Source: Thiothrix sp. (GTDB taxonomy: Bacteria; Pseudomonadota; Gammaproteobacteria; Thiotrichales; Thiotrichaceae). Taken from it: a stretch of 64,000 nt of DNA. The stretch covers positions 1 to 64,000 of the forward strand of contig SSFA01000019.1 in NCBI GenBank assembly GCA_008015155.1. The letters are read 5' to 3'. Numbering within the stretch: the stretch's first letter is position 1; each line of letters opens with the position of its first letter. Below the pieces are notes generated by a model. That model was given only the letters and a program-made list of their open reading frames with translations. It was not told the origin of the DNA and did no database searches. Shown piece by piece: positions 25,331 to 33,421 of this stretch. Made by a program: the position numbers and the translations under genes.

Positions 25331-26338
25331 TTAATTGAGTTTAAACCGTACCGGTAATTGCACAATCGACGGTATGGTTTTGCCATCACGCTCTGCAGGC
25401 ATAAAAGACCAGCTACCTACCGCCTTAAGCGCAGCTGCATCTAAACTGGCATGACCCGAGGATTGATGCACCGATGCCCTTAGAATGCTGCCTTCGGCAC
25501 TGAGTGTTACCCGAATTAATACCGTTCCCTCAATGCCAGCTTCTAGAGCACGGCGCGGATATTCAGGTGGCGAAGGCCGAGTACGGTAGCGTGGATTATT
25601 AAGCAAAGGCCAAGCATTCTCAGCATTTGGACTAGCTTTCGCTGGTAATACAGCAGCTTTGGTGGCTACTTGTGCAGCGCTAGCGCGTTGCTGCTCGGCT
25701 TTAGCCTTCGCTATTGCTTGCTGTTGACGAGCAACCTCACCTTGTTGAGCTTGCTCCCACTCAGCACGATGCTTGGCTTGCTCTTGCTGCTTGTGTTGTT
25801 CTAGACGCTGACGCTCCTGTTCCTGTTGTTGTCTCTCTACAAACTCACGTTGACGTTGCTCACGCAAAGCAGCCAGTCTCAGCCTCTCTTGGACTTGTCT
25901 TTGTAATAACTCTAAATCAGGCTTTAATTCAGACAAAGACTGCTCCACTACAGGCTTAGGCTCTGCATGTGGTTTTAGCTGTTTTGTTGGTTTTATTGCT
26001 ACTGGCTCGGGCTTAGGCGCTTGTTTAGGTTTAGGTCGTTCGGCCTGTTTTTCTTTTTTAGAAAGTGGTGGTGGTTCCGATTTTGGCTCTACGACGGGCG
26101 TATGAGCTACGGTTGATGGTTCCGGCCTAGCTTCAACCACAGGTACTGGAGTAGACGACGCGGCAGCAATAAGAGGTTTCGACATTAGCAGTGGCTCAAA
26201 GCTGCTCATCTCCAATACAAGCGGCTCTGGTTCTACAGGTTTTTGCTCACTTGCCCATAAGAAAGGTAGCAATAGTAAAGCTAAACCAGCATGCAAAACC
26301 GTCGATACGGCCAAGCCTATTAATTGATGAACTTTCAT
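25331..26338 (-). CDS. tonB: Energy transducer TonB with TolA-like helical linker
   Basis: TonB spans the periplasm and passes proton-motive energy from ExbB/ExbD to outer-membrane receptors. The 335-residue protein has an N-terminal membrane anchor (about 8-30), a Pro/Glu/Lys-rich stretch (35-135), a very Gln/Glu/Arg-rich helical segment (about 143-225) and the C-terminal TonB domain PPEYPRRALEAGIEGTVLIRVTLSAEG...LDAAALKAVGSWSFMPAERDG. The helical segment resembles the TolA middle domain and makes the protein longer than the usual 240 residues. The TonB-type C-terminus and linkage to exbD/exbB favour TonB. It overlaps exbD by 4 bp. Confidence 0.9.
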   Translation of the reverse strand: MKVHQLIGLAVSTVLHAGLALLLLPFLWASEQKPVEPEPLVLEMSSFEPLLMSKPLIAAASSTPVPVVEARPEPSTVAHTPVVEPKSEPPPLSKKEKQAERPKPKQAPKPEPVAIKPTKQLKPHAEPKPVVEQSLSELKPDLELLQRQVQERLRLAALREQRQREFVERQQQEQERQRLEQHKQQEQAKHRAEWEQAQQGEVARQQQAIAKAKAEQQRASAAQVATKAAVLPAKASPNAENAWPLLNNPRYRTRPSPPEYPRRALEAGIEGTVLIRVTLSAEGSILRASVHQSSGHASLDAAALKAVGSWSFMPAERDGKTIPSIVQLPVRFKLN

Positions 26339-26715
26339 GATGCTGTTAGAGCTTGAATAGACAGGTTTTTAAATTGTTGCTGTTTTAATAAATCTATCAG
26401 CTTTACAAAGGGTTCGAAGACCGCTGCCTTATCAATTCGCAAGACCAGCATAGTTTCTGGGCTTAAGCTTAGTAAGCGTTGAGCTAAGTCTTCATGGCTT
26501 AGTTTTTCGCCTGCGAAAAATAATTCATTTTGAGCATTAATAGTAATCTCGATAGACTCTTGATTAGCAGGTAACTCGGTAACTTGTTGAGCACTTGGCA
26601 AATTAACTTCGATTAAACCCTGTGAAACAAAGCTAGCTGTTGTCAGCACAATAGCAAGTAAAACCAACATGATATCAATGAAAGGGATCATATTGATTTG
26701 ATCAAACCGCTTCAT
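26335..26715 (-). CDS. exbD: Biopolymer transport protein ExbD
   Basis: ExbD is the single-helix partner of the ExbB proton channel. The 126-residue protein starts with a short cytosolic tail and INMIPFIDIMLVLLAIVLTTASFV, whose membrane helix carries the essential aspartate (FIDIMLVLL). It then has a periplasmic domain with VNLPSAQ and LVLRIDKAAVFEPFVKLIDLLKQ. It overlaps exbB and tonB by 4 bp each, giving a compact exbB-exbD-tonB operon. The operon lies divergent from an iron receptor with Fur boxes between them, so iron regulation is expected. Confidence 0.93.
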   Translation of the reverse strand: MKRFDQINMIPFIDIMLVLLAIVLTTASFVSQGLIEVNLPSAQQVTELPANQESIEITINAQNELFFAGEKLSHEDLAQRLLSLSPETMLVLRIDKAAVFEPFVKLIDLLKQQQFKNLSIQALTAS

Positions 26716-27149
26716 GTTTTAGCATCCTGCAAGGCAGTCCAGCGTGCAGTTAAAACCTCAACTTTACGCAACAAACTGTTATAAAACAGAATGGCAGGAA
26801 TCGCGACTACTAAGCCAGCAGCTGTAGCTTTCAAGGCCATAGCTAGACCTAACATAATAGTATTCACGTCAATTTTGCCGCCCTGCCCCATATCATGAAA
26901 AGTCACTAGAATTCCCAATACAGTTCCTAGTAACCCAATATAAGGCGCATTAGAGCCTACACTCGAAATCGCAGTGAGATGACGGGTAAGCGCTACTTTG
27001 AGTAGTTCAATATGCTCAAACTGTTGGAGATTGATCCGCCAATAATATAAATAGCGCTCTACCGCTAGGGCTAACATGACAAAGCTCATGAAGCTTAATG
27101 TTCCTAGAATCAGCTGATCTAAATGCAACTTTAGAAACTCCATATCCAA
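26712..27149 (-). CDS. exbB: Biopolymer transport protein ExbB (short form)
   Basis: ExbB forms the pentameric proton channel powering TonB. At 145 residues this is a short-type ExbB: a first helix LILGTLSFMSFVMLALAVERYLYYW, a brief cytosolic part, then the signature SVGSNAPYIGLLGTVLGILVTFHDMG and a last helix AMALKATAAGLVVAIPAILFYNSLL. Canonical enteric ExbB has about 240 residues and a larger cytosolic loop. It is the first gene of the exbB-exbD-tonB operon transcribed away from the receptor gene. Confidence 0.92.
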   Translation of the reverse strand: MDMEFLKLHLDQLILGTLSFMSFVMLALAVERYLYYWRINLQQFEHIELLKVALTRHLTAISSVGSNAPYIGLLGTVLGILVTFHDMGQGGKIDVNTIMLGLAMALKATAAGLVVAIPAILFYNSLLRKVEVLTARWTALQDAKT

Positions 27150-27247
27150 GGCAAAACTCTCTAATAGAATGATTTAAAAAGATTTAAGCCTGCCGATGGC
27201 TATACGATGAATGGAATCAGTGGCTAGGGCAGCAGCAAATATTTGCA

Positions 27248-27266
27248 AATGATAATTATTCTTATT
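27248..27266. promoter_or_regulatory. Fur box 1 (exbB/receptor divergent promoter)
   Basis: AATGATAATTATTCTTATT matches the repeated GATAAT hexamer pattern of Fur sites. It lies 99 bp upstream of exbB and about 135 bp upstream of the receptor start, where iron-responsive control of both transcripts is expected. Confidence 0.7.
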
Positions 27267-27294
27267 TTTAAATTCAAGCCATTGACATTGGTTA

Positions 27295-27313
27295 TTGAGA
27301 ATGATTATCGTAT
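27295..27313. promoter_or_regulatory. Fur box 2 (receptor side)
   Basis: On the minus strand this 19-bp element reads ATACGATAATCATTCTCAA, a close match to GATAATGATAATCATTATC-type Fur sites. It is nearer to the receptor gene (about 86 bp upstream of the GTG start) and likely covers its promoter. Confidence 0.7.
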
Positions 27314-27398
27314 GCCCCCTTAATGCATCGTATAGCCAGATTAGCCACGGATGCCACACATTTATTCTAATGCTTGTGTATTCTTGAAGGAGAATCTG

Positions 27399-29720
27399 GT
27401 GAGCCAGCTCAAAAAACCTCTTAGCCTCAGAGGCTCGACGAAGCCTTTAACCGATAGCGTCCTAACAAGTTCAGCCTTATTGATGCTGGCCTTACCCTAT
27501 ACTGCGCAAGCAGATACTAGGAGTACTCAGACGGATGAGCAGGTTATTACTCAACTAGAAGGCGTCTCAGTCGATGGGCAAAAACCTGAGCAGGGTTCTA
27601 ATCCAAATGCTGCGAAAAATGCACCCTACAAGATCAATAAATCCGGCAATAATAAATTCACTGAACCTCTATTGAATGTATCTAAAACGATTACAGTCGT
27701 GGGTAAAGAGCAGTTAGAAGATGCTAATACTACGGCTTTACGCGATCTGATGCGTACTCAGCCAGGCATTACTTTAGGCACGGGTGAAGGCGGAAATGCA
27801 CAAGGCGATCGCTTTATTATTCGTGGCTTTGATGCACGTGGCGATATCTTCGTCGATGGGATGCGTGATCCCGGCGTAACAACCCGTGAAATCTTTTCCA
27901 CTGAACAAGTTGAAATCGCTAAAGGCCCAAGCTCCACTTTTGCAGGACGCGGTACGACCGGTGGTGCCGTGAATAGTGTTTCGAAAAAACCTCAAGCTAG
28001 CAACTTCGCTAAAGCAGGTCTTACCTTAGGGGATGATAAGCGTGTTACTTTAGATGCGAATCGTGCAGTGAATGAAAAGCTAAACCTACGGGCTAATTTA
28101 ATGGCTCAAGACTCTGATATCGCAGGGCGTGATGAAATCTTTGATAAACGCTATGGTGCTTCCTTAGCTGCTGATTATCAGGTGAATGATCAAATTTCTG
28201 TCTTAGTGGATTATTACCATTTGCGCACTGACGGGATGCCAGATCGGGGGATTCCTTGGGATACTTATACCAATCAACCGGCTAAAGTCGATCGCAATAA
28301 CTTCTATGGCATTGTCGGGCGTGACTTCCAAGAAACCGGCGCGGATGTATTCACAGCTACCGTAGATACGAAGCTTTCTGAAAACACCAGCATCAATAGC
28401 AAAACGCGTGCGGGTAAGACAAGCAACAATTATATCGTTTCTACCCCGTCCAATTGGACAGCCCGCGATGCAAGCTCGCCTACTCCGTTGACTGACGCCA
28501 GCACCATGACGAATCGTGCGTCAACAGCAGGTTTCACCAATAAATTTATTGGCAATGCCACTCAAATAACTCATGAAGTCCACACAGGGGAAGTAGAGCA
28601 TCATATAGCTGCGGGCTTTGAACTCAGCCAAGAAAAAGTCACGAATCAAGGTTATGTGTTGAATACCTATGATGCCAGCACAAATCCGAATGGCATACCG
28701 GCACCGAATCTAAATGTGCTTCATCCGAATAATCATACGAATGCCCCCGGCATTAAAGGCCGTAGCGCTGATACCTCTAAGGTTAAAGCGGATGTGCATT
28801 CTTTCTATGTCATGGACACTGCCAAACTAACTAAAGAATGGGAAGTCTTTGGGGGCTTACGACATGATATGTTCAAAATTAAGCGCCAAGCTCGTGAAGG
28901 CACCTATGACCGCAATAGCGACTCACAAGATAAGACCAGCTTTGTAAATGGGCATGCAGGTATTGTCTATAAACCTGCTGAAAATGGCAGTGTTTATGCT
29001 TCGATTAGTACCTCCTCGAATCTGCCGGGTGAAATGTTTGATGCAGGCGGTGTTGATTACGGTGGCATTACTCCAGCTTCAGCGGCTTTGAAAAAGCCTG
29101 AAAAAAACCAGAGCTTAGAGCTAGGTACTAAATGGGACTTAGCGAATGGCAATTTAGGGCTAACAGCAGCCGCTTTCCAAACAAATAAGAAAAATAAAAT
29201 CGAAGTGACTGGGCCACGTGAAAGCCAAGTCATTAGCCAAACCGGTGCAGTGAGATTGCGCGGGATAGAAGTAGCTGTTTCAGGAAACGTGAATCCTAAG
29301 CTCAGTGTATCGGGCGGGGCGGTCTTGATGAATAGCAAAATCACTGACTCAGCTGACCCCAATTCGCTAGGTAAAGACTTGGCCAATGTGGCTGAGCAAA
29401 GCGCTAGTGTTCAAGCCAAATACCAAGCAACACCCAAATTATCTTTCGGTGGCAGTGTGATTCATACTGGCGAAATTAAAGCGGGTACTTTTGCAGCAAC
29501 TGCCGTCAGCCCCTATACGGGCGAAGGCTTAAAGCTCAACGCGAGCAATCGCTTGGACTTAATGGCCGAATACAAAATCAATAAGCAATTGACTGCTCAA
29601 TTAAATATCAAAAATTCCACGGATGAAACGATTTATGAAGCGCTCTACCGTAGCAGTGCTCCCTTTGTCTATGTTGCGCCTGGGCGTACGACCAATGTGA
29701 GTTTGACTTACGACTTCTGA
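27399..29720 (+). CDS. TonB-dependent siderophore receptor (catecholate Fiu-like)
   Basis: An outer-membrane receptor importing ferric siderophores. The frame is open from 27351, but a GTG at 27399 has AAGGAGAA just upstream and gives a normal start for 773 residues. A signal peptide ([17 protein letters not shown]) is followed by the plug domain with [61 protein letters not shown] and [25 protein letters not shown], then a 22-strand-type barrel ending in [15 protein letters not shown] with terminal Phe. The downstream PKHD hydroxylase repeats the fiu-ybiX arrangement of enterics, supporting a catecholate substrate. Fur boxes lie upstream. Confidence 0.93.
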   Translation: MSQLKKPLSLRGSTKPLTDSVLTSSALLMLALPYTAQADTRSTQTDEQVITQLEGVSVDGQKPEQGSNPNAAKNAPYKINKSGNNKFTEPLLNVSKTITVVGKEQLEDANTTALRDLMRTQPGITLGTGEGGNAQGDRFIIRGFDARGDIFVDGMRDPGVTTREIFSTEQVEIAKGPSSTFAGRGTTGGAVNSVSKKPQASNFAKAGLTLGDDKRVTLDANRAVNEKLNLRANLMAQDSDIAGRDEIFDKRYGASLAADYQVNDQISVLVDYYHLRTDGMPDRGIPWDTYTNQPAKVDRNNFYGIVGRDFQETGADVFTATVDTKLSENTSINSKTRAGKTSNNYIVSTPSNWTARDASSPTPLTDASTMTNRASTAGFTNKFIGNATQITHEVHTGEVEHHIAAGFELSQEKVTNQGYVLNTYDASTNPNGIPAPNLNVLHPNNHTNAPGIKGRSADTSKVKADVHSFYVMDTAKLTKEWEVFGGLRHDMFKIKRQAREGTYDRNSDSQDKTSFVNGHAGIVYKPAENGSVYASISTSSNLPGEMFDAGGVDYGGITPASAALKKPEKNQSLELGTKWDLANGNLGLTAAAFQTNKKNKIEVTGPRESQVISQTGAVRLRGIEVAVSGNVNPKLSVSGGAVLMNSKITDSADPNSLGKDLANVAEQSASVQAKYQATPKLSFGGSVIHTGEIKAGTFAATAVSPYTGEGLKLNASNRLDLMAEYKINKQLTAQLNIKNSTDETIYEALYRSSAPFVYVAPGRTTNVSLTYDF

Positions 29721-29751
29721 CGGATCACTCCCATTCCATCGAAGGTGCTCT

Positions 29752-29770
29752 CCCTGCCTATCTGGCAGGG
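29752..29770 (+). other. Hairpin between the receptor and hydroxylase genes
   Basis: CCCTGCC (29752-29758) pairs perfectly with GGCAGGG (29764-29770) around a five-base loop. No T-run follows, so it is more likely an mRNA stability or processing element lowering expression of the downstream genes than a terminator. Confidence 0.45.
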
Positions 29771-29800
29771 TGGAGTTCTAATTATGAGGATAAGAAGGCC

Positions 29801-30484
29801 ATGTTGATTTGTATACCCAAAGTTCTTAGTAAAGCTCAAGTAGCAGCTTGCCGCGAGCGGATGGATAATGCAGAGTGGATTGATGGCAAAATCACCGCTG
29901 GCGAGCAATCTGCTGCGGTAAAACAAAATAGCCAACTCCCAGAAAACTCACCCCTAGCCACTGAGATTGGCAATCTGATTCTAGATGCTTTAGCGCAAAC
30001 TCCACAGTTTATCTCGGCGGCTTTACCCCTAAAGATTTTTCCACCGCTCTTTAATCGTTATGCAAACGGTGGGCAATTTGGTCTGCATGTCGATAATTCG
30101 ATACGTCATGTACCGGGTACGATTGTGCGGATTCGTACTGATCTTTCTTGCACCCTCTTTTTCAGTGAGCCTGAAGAGTATGAGGGCGGCGAATTAATGA
30201 TTGAAGACAATTATGGCACGCAAGCGGTGAAATTGGCAGCAGGTGATCTAGTGCTTTACCCGTCGACGAGTTTGCATCGAGTCGAAGCTGTCACTGCCGG
30301 TGCACGAGTTTGCTCGTTTTTTTGGCTGCAGAGTATGGTGCGTGATGACGGTAAGCGCACCCTACTCTATGACCTCGACCAAACTATTCAAAGCCTAGCC
30401 GTTAATCTTGGGATCAATCACCCACAAGTCGTGCAACTTTCCAGTATTTATCACAATCTCATTCGCCGGTGGGCTGATGTATAA
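29801..30484 (+). CDS. PKHD-type hydroxylase (PiuC/YbiX family)
   Basis: An Fe(II)/2-oxoglutarate dioxygenase of 227 residues. The double-stranded beta-helix core shows the iron ligands HVDNSIRHV (HxD) and [18 protein letters not shown] (distal His and 2-oxoglutarate Arg), together with [18 protein letters not shown] and [13 protein letters not shown]. Relatives (Escherichia coli YbiX, Pseudomonas PiuC) are Fur-regulated and encoded next to catecholate receptors, as here; their substrate is not settled. It follows the receptor by 80 bp and precedes the iron-binding protein gene by 10 bp, apparently in one operon. Confidence 0.93.
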   Translation: MLICIPKVLSKAQVAACRERMDNAEWIDGKITAGEQSAAVKQNSQLPENSPLATEIGNLILDALAQTPQFISAALPLKIFPPLFNRYANGGQFGLHVDNSIRHVPGTIVRIRTDLSCTLFFSEPEEYEGGELMIEDNYGTQAVKLAAGDLVLYPSTSLHRVEAVTAGARVCSFFWLQSMVRDDGKRTLLYDLDQTIQSLAVNLGINHPQVVQLSSIYHNLIRRWADV

Positions 30485-30494
30485 AGGGGTATAA

Positions 30495-31508
30495 ATGTTT
30501 AAACGAGTTACTTTAACGCTGCTCGGCCTAATCAGCTGCAACCCGTCGTTTGCTACTGAGGTAGTGAATGTTTATTCTGCACGTGAAGAGCAATTAATTA
30601 AGCCACTCTTAGATGCCTTTACTCAAGACACTGGTATTCAAGTTAATTTAATTACAGCGGATGATGACCCATTACTCGAGCGCTTAAAACGTGAGGGAGC
30701 AAATTCACCCGCTGATATCCTCATGACTGCCGATGCAGGTCGACTCTATCGTGCTGCTGAACAAGGTAGCTTACAAGCGATTCAATCACCTAAGCTCCAA
30801 CAAGCAATACCCGCTCATTTACGTGATCCACAAAATCGCTGGTTTGGTTTGACCTATCGGGCGCGGGTGATTTTTTATAATAAAGCTACTGTCAATCCTA
30901 AAGAGCTGTCTAGTTATGAAAATTTAGCCGACCCCAAATGGCAAGGGCGGATTTGCGTGCGCTCTTCAACGAGTATTTATAATCAATCCTTGCTAGCCTC
31001 AATGATTGCAAGCAAGGGCGCAGCAGCAGCGGAAACTTGGGCAAAAGGCTTAGTCAGCAATCTGGCTAAACCACCCAGTGGTGGCGACCGCGATCAAATT
31101 AAAGCTGTTGCAGCAGGTCAATGTGATTTAGCTTTAGCTAATACCTATTACTATGCACAAATGCTTTATGGTGGCGATGCCGCTCAAAAAGACGCAGCAC
31201 AAAAACTGGGTATTTTCTTTCCCAATCAAGCTGAGCGCGGGACGCATATTAATATTAGTGGTGCAGCTGTGACGGCTTCAGCTCCTAATAAAACCAATGC
31301 CCTGAAGCTTTTAGAATATATGGTTTTAGATGATGCACAGCGGTGGTATTCAAGCACCAATGGCGAATATCCAGTGAAAGCCAATATCCCAGCAGCAGAT
31401 CAACTACAAGCTTGGGGGAGATTTAAAACGGATGCCTTGAATTTAAGCTTGCTTGGCCGCTATAACCAAGCAGCATTAATCATCATGGATAAAGTAGGCT
31501 GGAAATAA
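30495..31508 (+). CDS. Ferric iron ABC transporter substrate-binding protein (FutA/FbpA family)
   Basis: A 337-residue periplasmic binding protein for Fe(III). A signal peptide (cleavage after about PSFA, residue 20) is followed by VVNVYSAREEQLIKPLLDAF, DILMTADAGRLYRAAEQG, WFGLTYRARVIFYNK, ANTYYYAQMLYGG with the iron-binding tyrosine pair, and GAAVTASAPNKTNALKLLEYM. These match the FutA/FbpA/IdiA family. Permease and ATPase genes are not adjacent. It is the last gene of the Fur-controlled receptor-hydroxylase operon and ends right against the convergent DsrC-like gene. Confidence 0.92.
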   Translation: MFKRVTLTLLGLISCNPSFATEVVNVYSAREEQLIKPLLDAFTQDTGIQVNLITADDDPLLERLKREGANSPADILMTADAGRLYRAAEQGSLQAIQSPKLQQAIPAHLRDPQNRWFGLTYRARVIFYNKATVNPKELSSYENLADPKWQGRICVRSSTSIYNQSLLASMIASKGAAAAETWAKGLVSNLAKPPSGGDRDQIKAVAAGQCDLALANTYYYAQMLYGGDAAQKDAAQKLGIFFPNQAERGTHINISGAAVTASAPNKTNALKLLEYMVLDDAQRWYSSTNGEYPVKANIPAADQLQAWGRFKTDALNLSLLGRYNQAALIIMDKVGWK

Positions 31509-31509
31509 A

Positions 31510-31851
31510 TTACAAATCCAACATTAACTTCAAAGGTTTGCGCATGCCAGCTACCTTACAGGCTTGCTGCGCATAACCTTTGGGAAAGAGCTTGTATAAA
31601 TATTTACGTGTTGCCTTTTCTGCGCCCCAGCTTTCTTTCATAAATTTCAGCACTTTACGTGCTTCCGGCACACTGGCATGTTGCTCAAAGTAGTCGCGTA
31701 CAAACCAGACAATGGCTCGCTGCTCGCCCACTAACTCAAACTCAGCTTCCAGCGCCAACGCCTCCGCTAAGGCTTCTGACCAATCCTCCGGATTGAGTAA
31801 ATAGCCTTCATTGTCGCGGGGAATCGAGTTTTGTGTAATGCTTGGCTGCAT
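31510..31851 (-). CDS. DsrC/TusE family protein lacking the C-terminal cysteine
   Basis: A 113-residue member of the DsrC/TusE fold (sulfur-carrier proteins of dissimilatory sulfur metabolism or tRNA thiolation). GYLLNPEDWSEALAEALA, VWFVRDYFEQHASVPEARKVLKFM and KYLYKLFPKGYAQQACKVAGMRKP align with the family. The conserved arm cysteine CysB is present at residue 98. The position eleven residues later, where DsrC and TusE carry the catalytic penultimate CysA, is Leu109, and the C-terminus is LKLMLDL. It therefore cannot act like normal TusE or DsrC. It stands alone, convergent with the iron-binding protein gene. Confidence 0.88.
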   Translation of the reverse strand: MQPSITQNSIPRDNEGYLLNPEDWSEALAEALALEAEFELVGEQRAIVWFVRDYFEQHASVPEARKVLKFMKESWGAEKATRKYLYKLFPKGYAQQACKVAGMRKPLKLMLDL

Positions 31852-31939
31852 GATTGGCTCCTAACGCATGGATTGAATTCCAGCATAATGAGCAATCCAG
31901 ACCAGCTATATGTTCCTAAAGAGATAGATAACCCTAACT

Positions 31940-32515
31940 ATGAACTGGCTTGCTCATTTACATTTAGCTGCACTCGTTCACTGCGATCCTGCCGCTAGCC
32001 TATTACCCGACCTAATAAATGTACGCAGGCTTGACATCTTGAGCGCTGAGCAAAACCGTGCTATTGCTCTACATCAAGCTATTGATCGCTTTACCGATAA
32101 GCACGCGCAAGTGCTACACAGCAAAAAACTAATTACCGCACCCTATACGCGTTTTTCAGGCGTGTTAGTGGATATTTTTTATGACTATTGCTTAAGCCAA
32201 ACTTGGCAATTGTATTCAAAGCAAGCCTTAACCACTTTCCTTGCACAAACGCATCAGCACCTGCAACAGTCTATTCCCCAACAACCTGAGCCTATACAGC
32301 CCATTCTCGAGCGCTTAATTGAGCAAAACTGGTTGGGGTCTTATCAAACACAGGCAGGCATTGAGTTAAGTCTGGCGCGTATTAGCCAACGAATTCGCCG
32401 TCCTACCGATTTAGCCCCTGCAGTTGCACAATTACGTGAATTTGAAACGCAATTTTTAGAGGATTTTCAGCTATTTTATCCTGAATTAGTTGCTTATGTT
32501 CGGGCAGGCGCTTGA
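31940..32515 (+). CDS. acpH: Acyl-carrier-protein phosphodiesterase (AcpH)
   Basis: AcpH removes the 4'-phosphopantetheine arm from holo-ACP, reversing AcpS. The 191-residue protein begins MNWLAHLHLA and has the family motif LPDLINVRRL...GIALHQAIDRFTDKHAQV-type segment (here RAIALHQAIDRFTDKHAQV) and SGVLVDIFYDYCLSQTW, carrying the HD-like metal-binding residues. The 3' end overlaps the convergent downstream gene by 30 bp. Nothing unusual is seen in length or sequence. Confidence 0.9.
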   Translation: MNWLAHLHLAALVHCDPAASLLPDLINVRRLDILSAEQNRAIALHQAIDRFTDKHAQVLHSKKLITAPYTRFSGVLVDIFYDYCLSQTWQLYSKQALTTFLAQTHQHLQQSIPQQPEPIQPILERLIEQNWLGSYQTQAGIELSLARISQRIRRPTDLAPAVAQLREFETQFLEDFQLFYPELVAYVRAGA

Positions 32516-33421
32516 GTCAACTTGAGGCTGATTGGAATGAGCTAATGCGGCAGCTTGCTTACGCTTCAACAGCACTAAATAATAATGCAGCATTTCGGTT
32601 CCCAAGCCATGCAAAACTAATCGAAATCCAGCTTTCAAAGTCGAATGGGGCACTAAGGGATGGCGGTTATTGACTAAAATTAAGGGCAAAGGATCATTTA
32701 AAATTTTCCCCACATACATCGCGATGGTTTCATCCAGTTGTAAAGAATTCACCGAGCGCCAAAAATCATTATCACTTAAGAAAAATTGAAAAATCGGGGT
32801 ATACAGCTCAATCGCCGTTTGGATATCAATCCCATTCATTTTACCCTGCGGAATATCCCGAATTGGAAATTCGCCATCGGTAATAGCAGTAAAATTCAAG
32901 CGCTCAGGCGGCAGGATTTCGCGCCCTTGGGCTTTGAGAGCTAAATTGAGGCTAGTAATAAAGTTAAATAAATTCAGATCATGTTTTAAAAAGGCATCAT
33001 CTTTTAATTCATCCAAAGTCTGAAAGCGCATGAAGTGCAAAGGTGCGATCTCAATACCGGGTAAATTATCCAAAATAAAGCGCTGAATCTCCGCCCCTAG
33101 ATTGAAATGGCGCAGAATAAAAGTATTGGCTTCGGGGCTAACGAAATTTTTCAAGCCCCACACAATAGTTTTATGTAGTAAGGCGGAATGGCGCCAAGCG
33201 GGTAACACGCTTTTAATGAGTTGATTAAGAATAATCGTGGCTCGGGCTAAGGGACGCATCACGGGTAAAAGATATTGGCGACTGCTGCGGCAGCTATCCG
33301 TGAGCCAGGCTGCTTTAACTTCAGGCGAAAGCGGCGTGACAGTATCCACATAGAGTGTGTACCAAGGATTCGGATCATCGGGATTGTCCTGCCACTTTGA
33401 CCAATCATCAGGCGCCTTCAC
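32486..33421 (-). CDS. Unknown protein paired with the KASIII-oxidase fusion
   Basis: I prefer the GTG at 33421, which overlaps the stop of the upstream gene as GTGA and yields 311 residues; a longer in-frame start at 33538 only reads through the neighbour's 3' end with a non-protein-like sequence. The protein begins VKAPDDWSKWQDNPDDPNPWYTLYVDTVTPLSPEVKAAW and is mostly helical, with hydrophobic stretches (LLHKTIVWGLKNFVS; LKAGFRLVLHGLGTEMLHYYLVLL) but no signal peptide. I do not recognise the family. Tight translational coupling to the KASIII-oxidase fusion implies a joint pathway, perhaps membrane-associated lipid modification. Confidence 0.78.
   Translation of the reverse strand: MKAPDDWSKWQDNPDDPNPWYTLYVDTVTPLSPEVKAAWLTDSCRSSRQYLLPVMRPLARATIILNQLIKSVLPAWRHSALLHKTIVWGLKNFVSPEANTFILRHFNLGAEIQRFILDNLPGIEIAPLHFMRFQTLDELKDDAFLKHDLNLFNFITSLNLALKAQGREILPPERLNFTAITDGEFPIRDIPQGKMNGIDIQTAIELYTPIFQFFLSDNDFWRSVNSLQLDETIAMYVGKILNDPLPLILVNNRHPLVPHSTLKAGFRLVLHGLGTEMLHYYLVLLKRKQAAALAHSNQPQVDSSACPNISN

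Larger units (their letters stand above)
27197..27338. repeat. 13-bp inverted repeat enclosing the Fur-box region
   Basis: TGGCTATACGATG (27197-27209) and CATCGTATAGCCA (27326-27338) are exact inverted repeats 116 bp apart, with both Fur boxes inside. Their symmetry around the divergent promoter region suggests operator sites or mirrored promoter elements for exbB and the receptor; a role is not proven. Confidence 0.55.

Noticed and set aside
27174..27359. 61-codon minus-strand frame upstream of exbB
   Set aside because: It covers the Fur boxes and promoter region, lacks a ribosome binding site and has no protein-like pattern.
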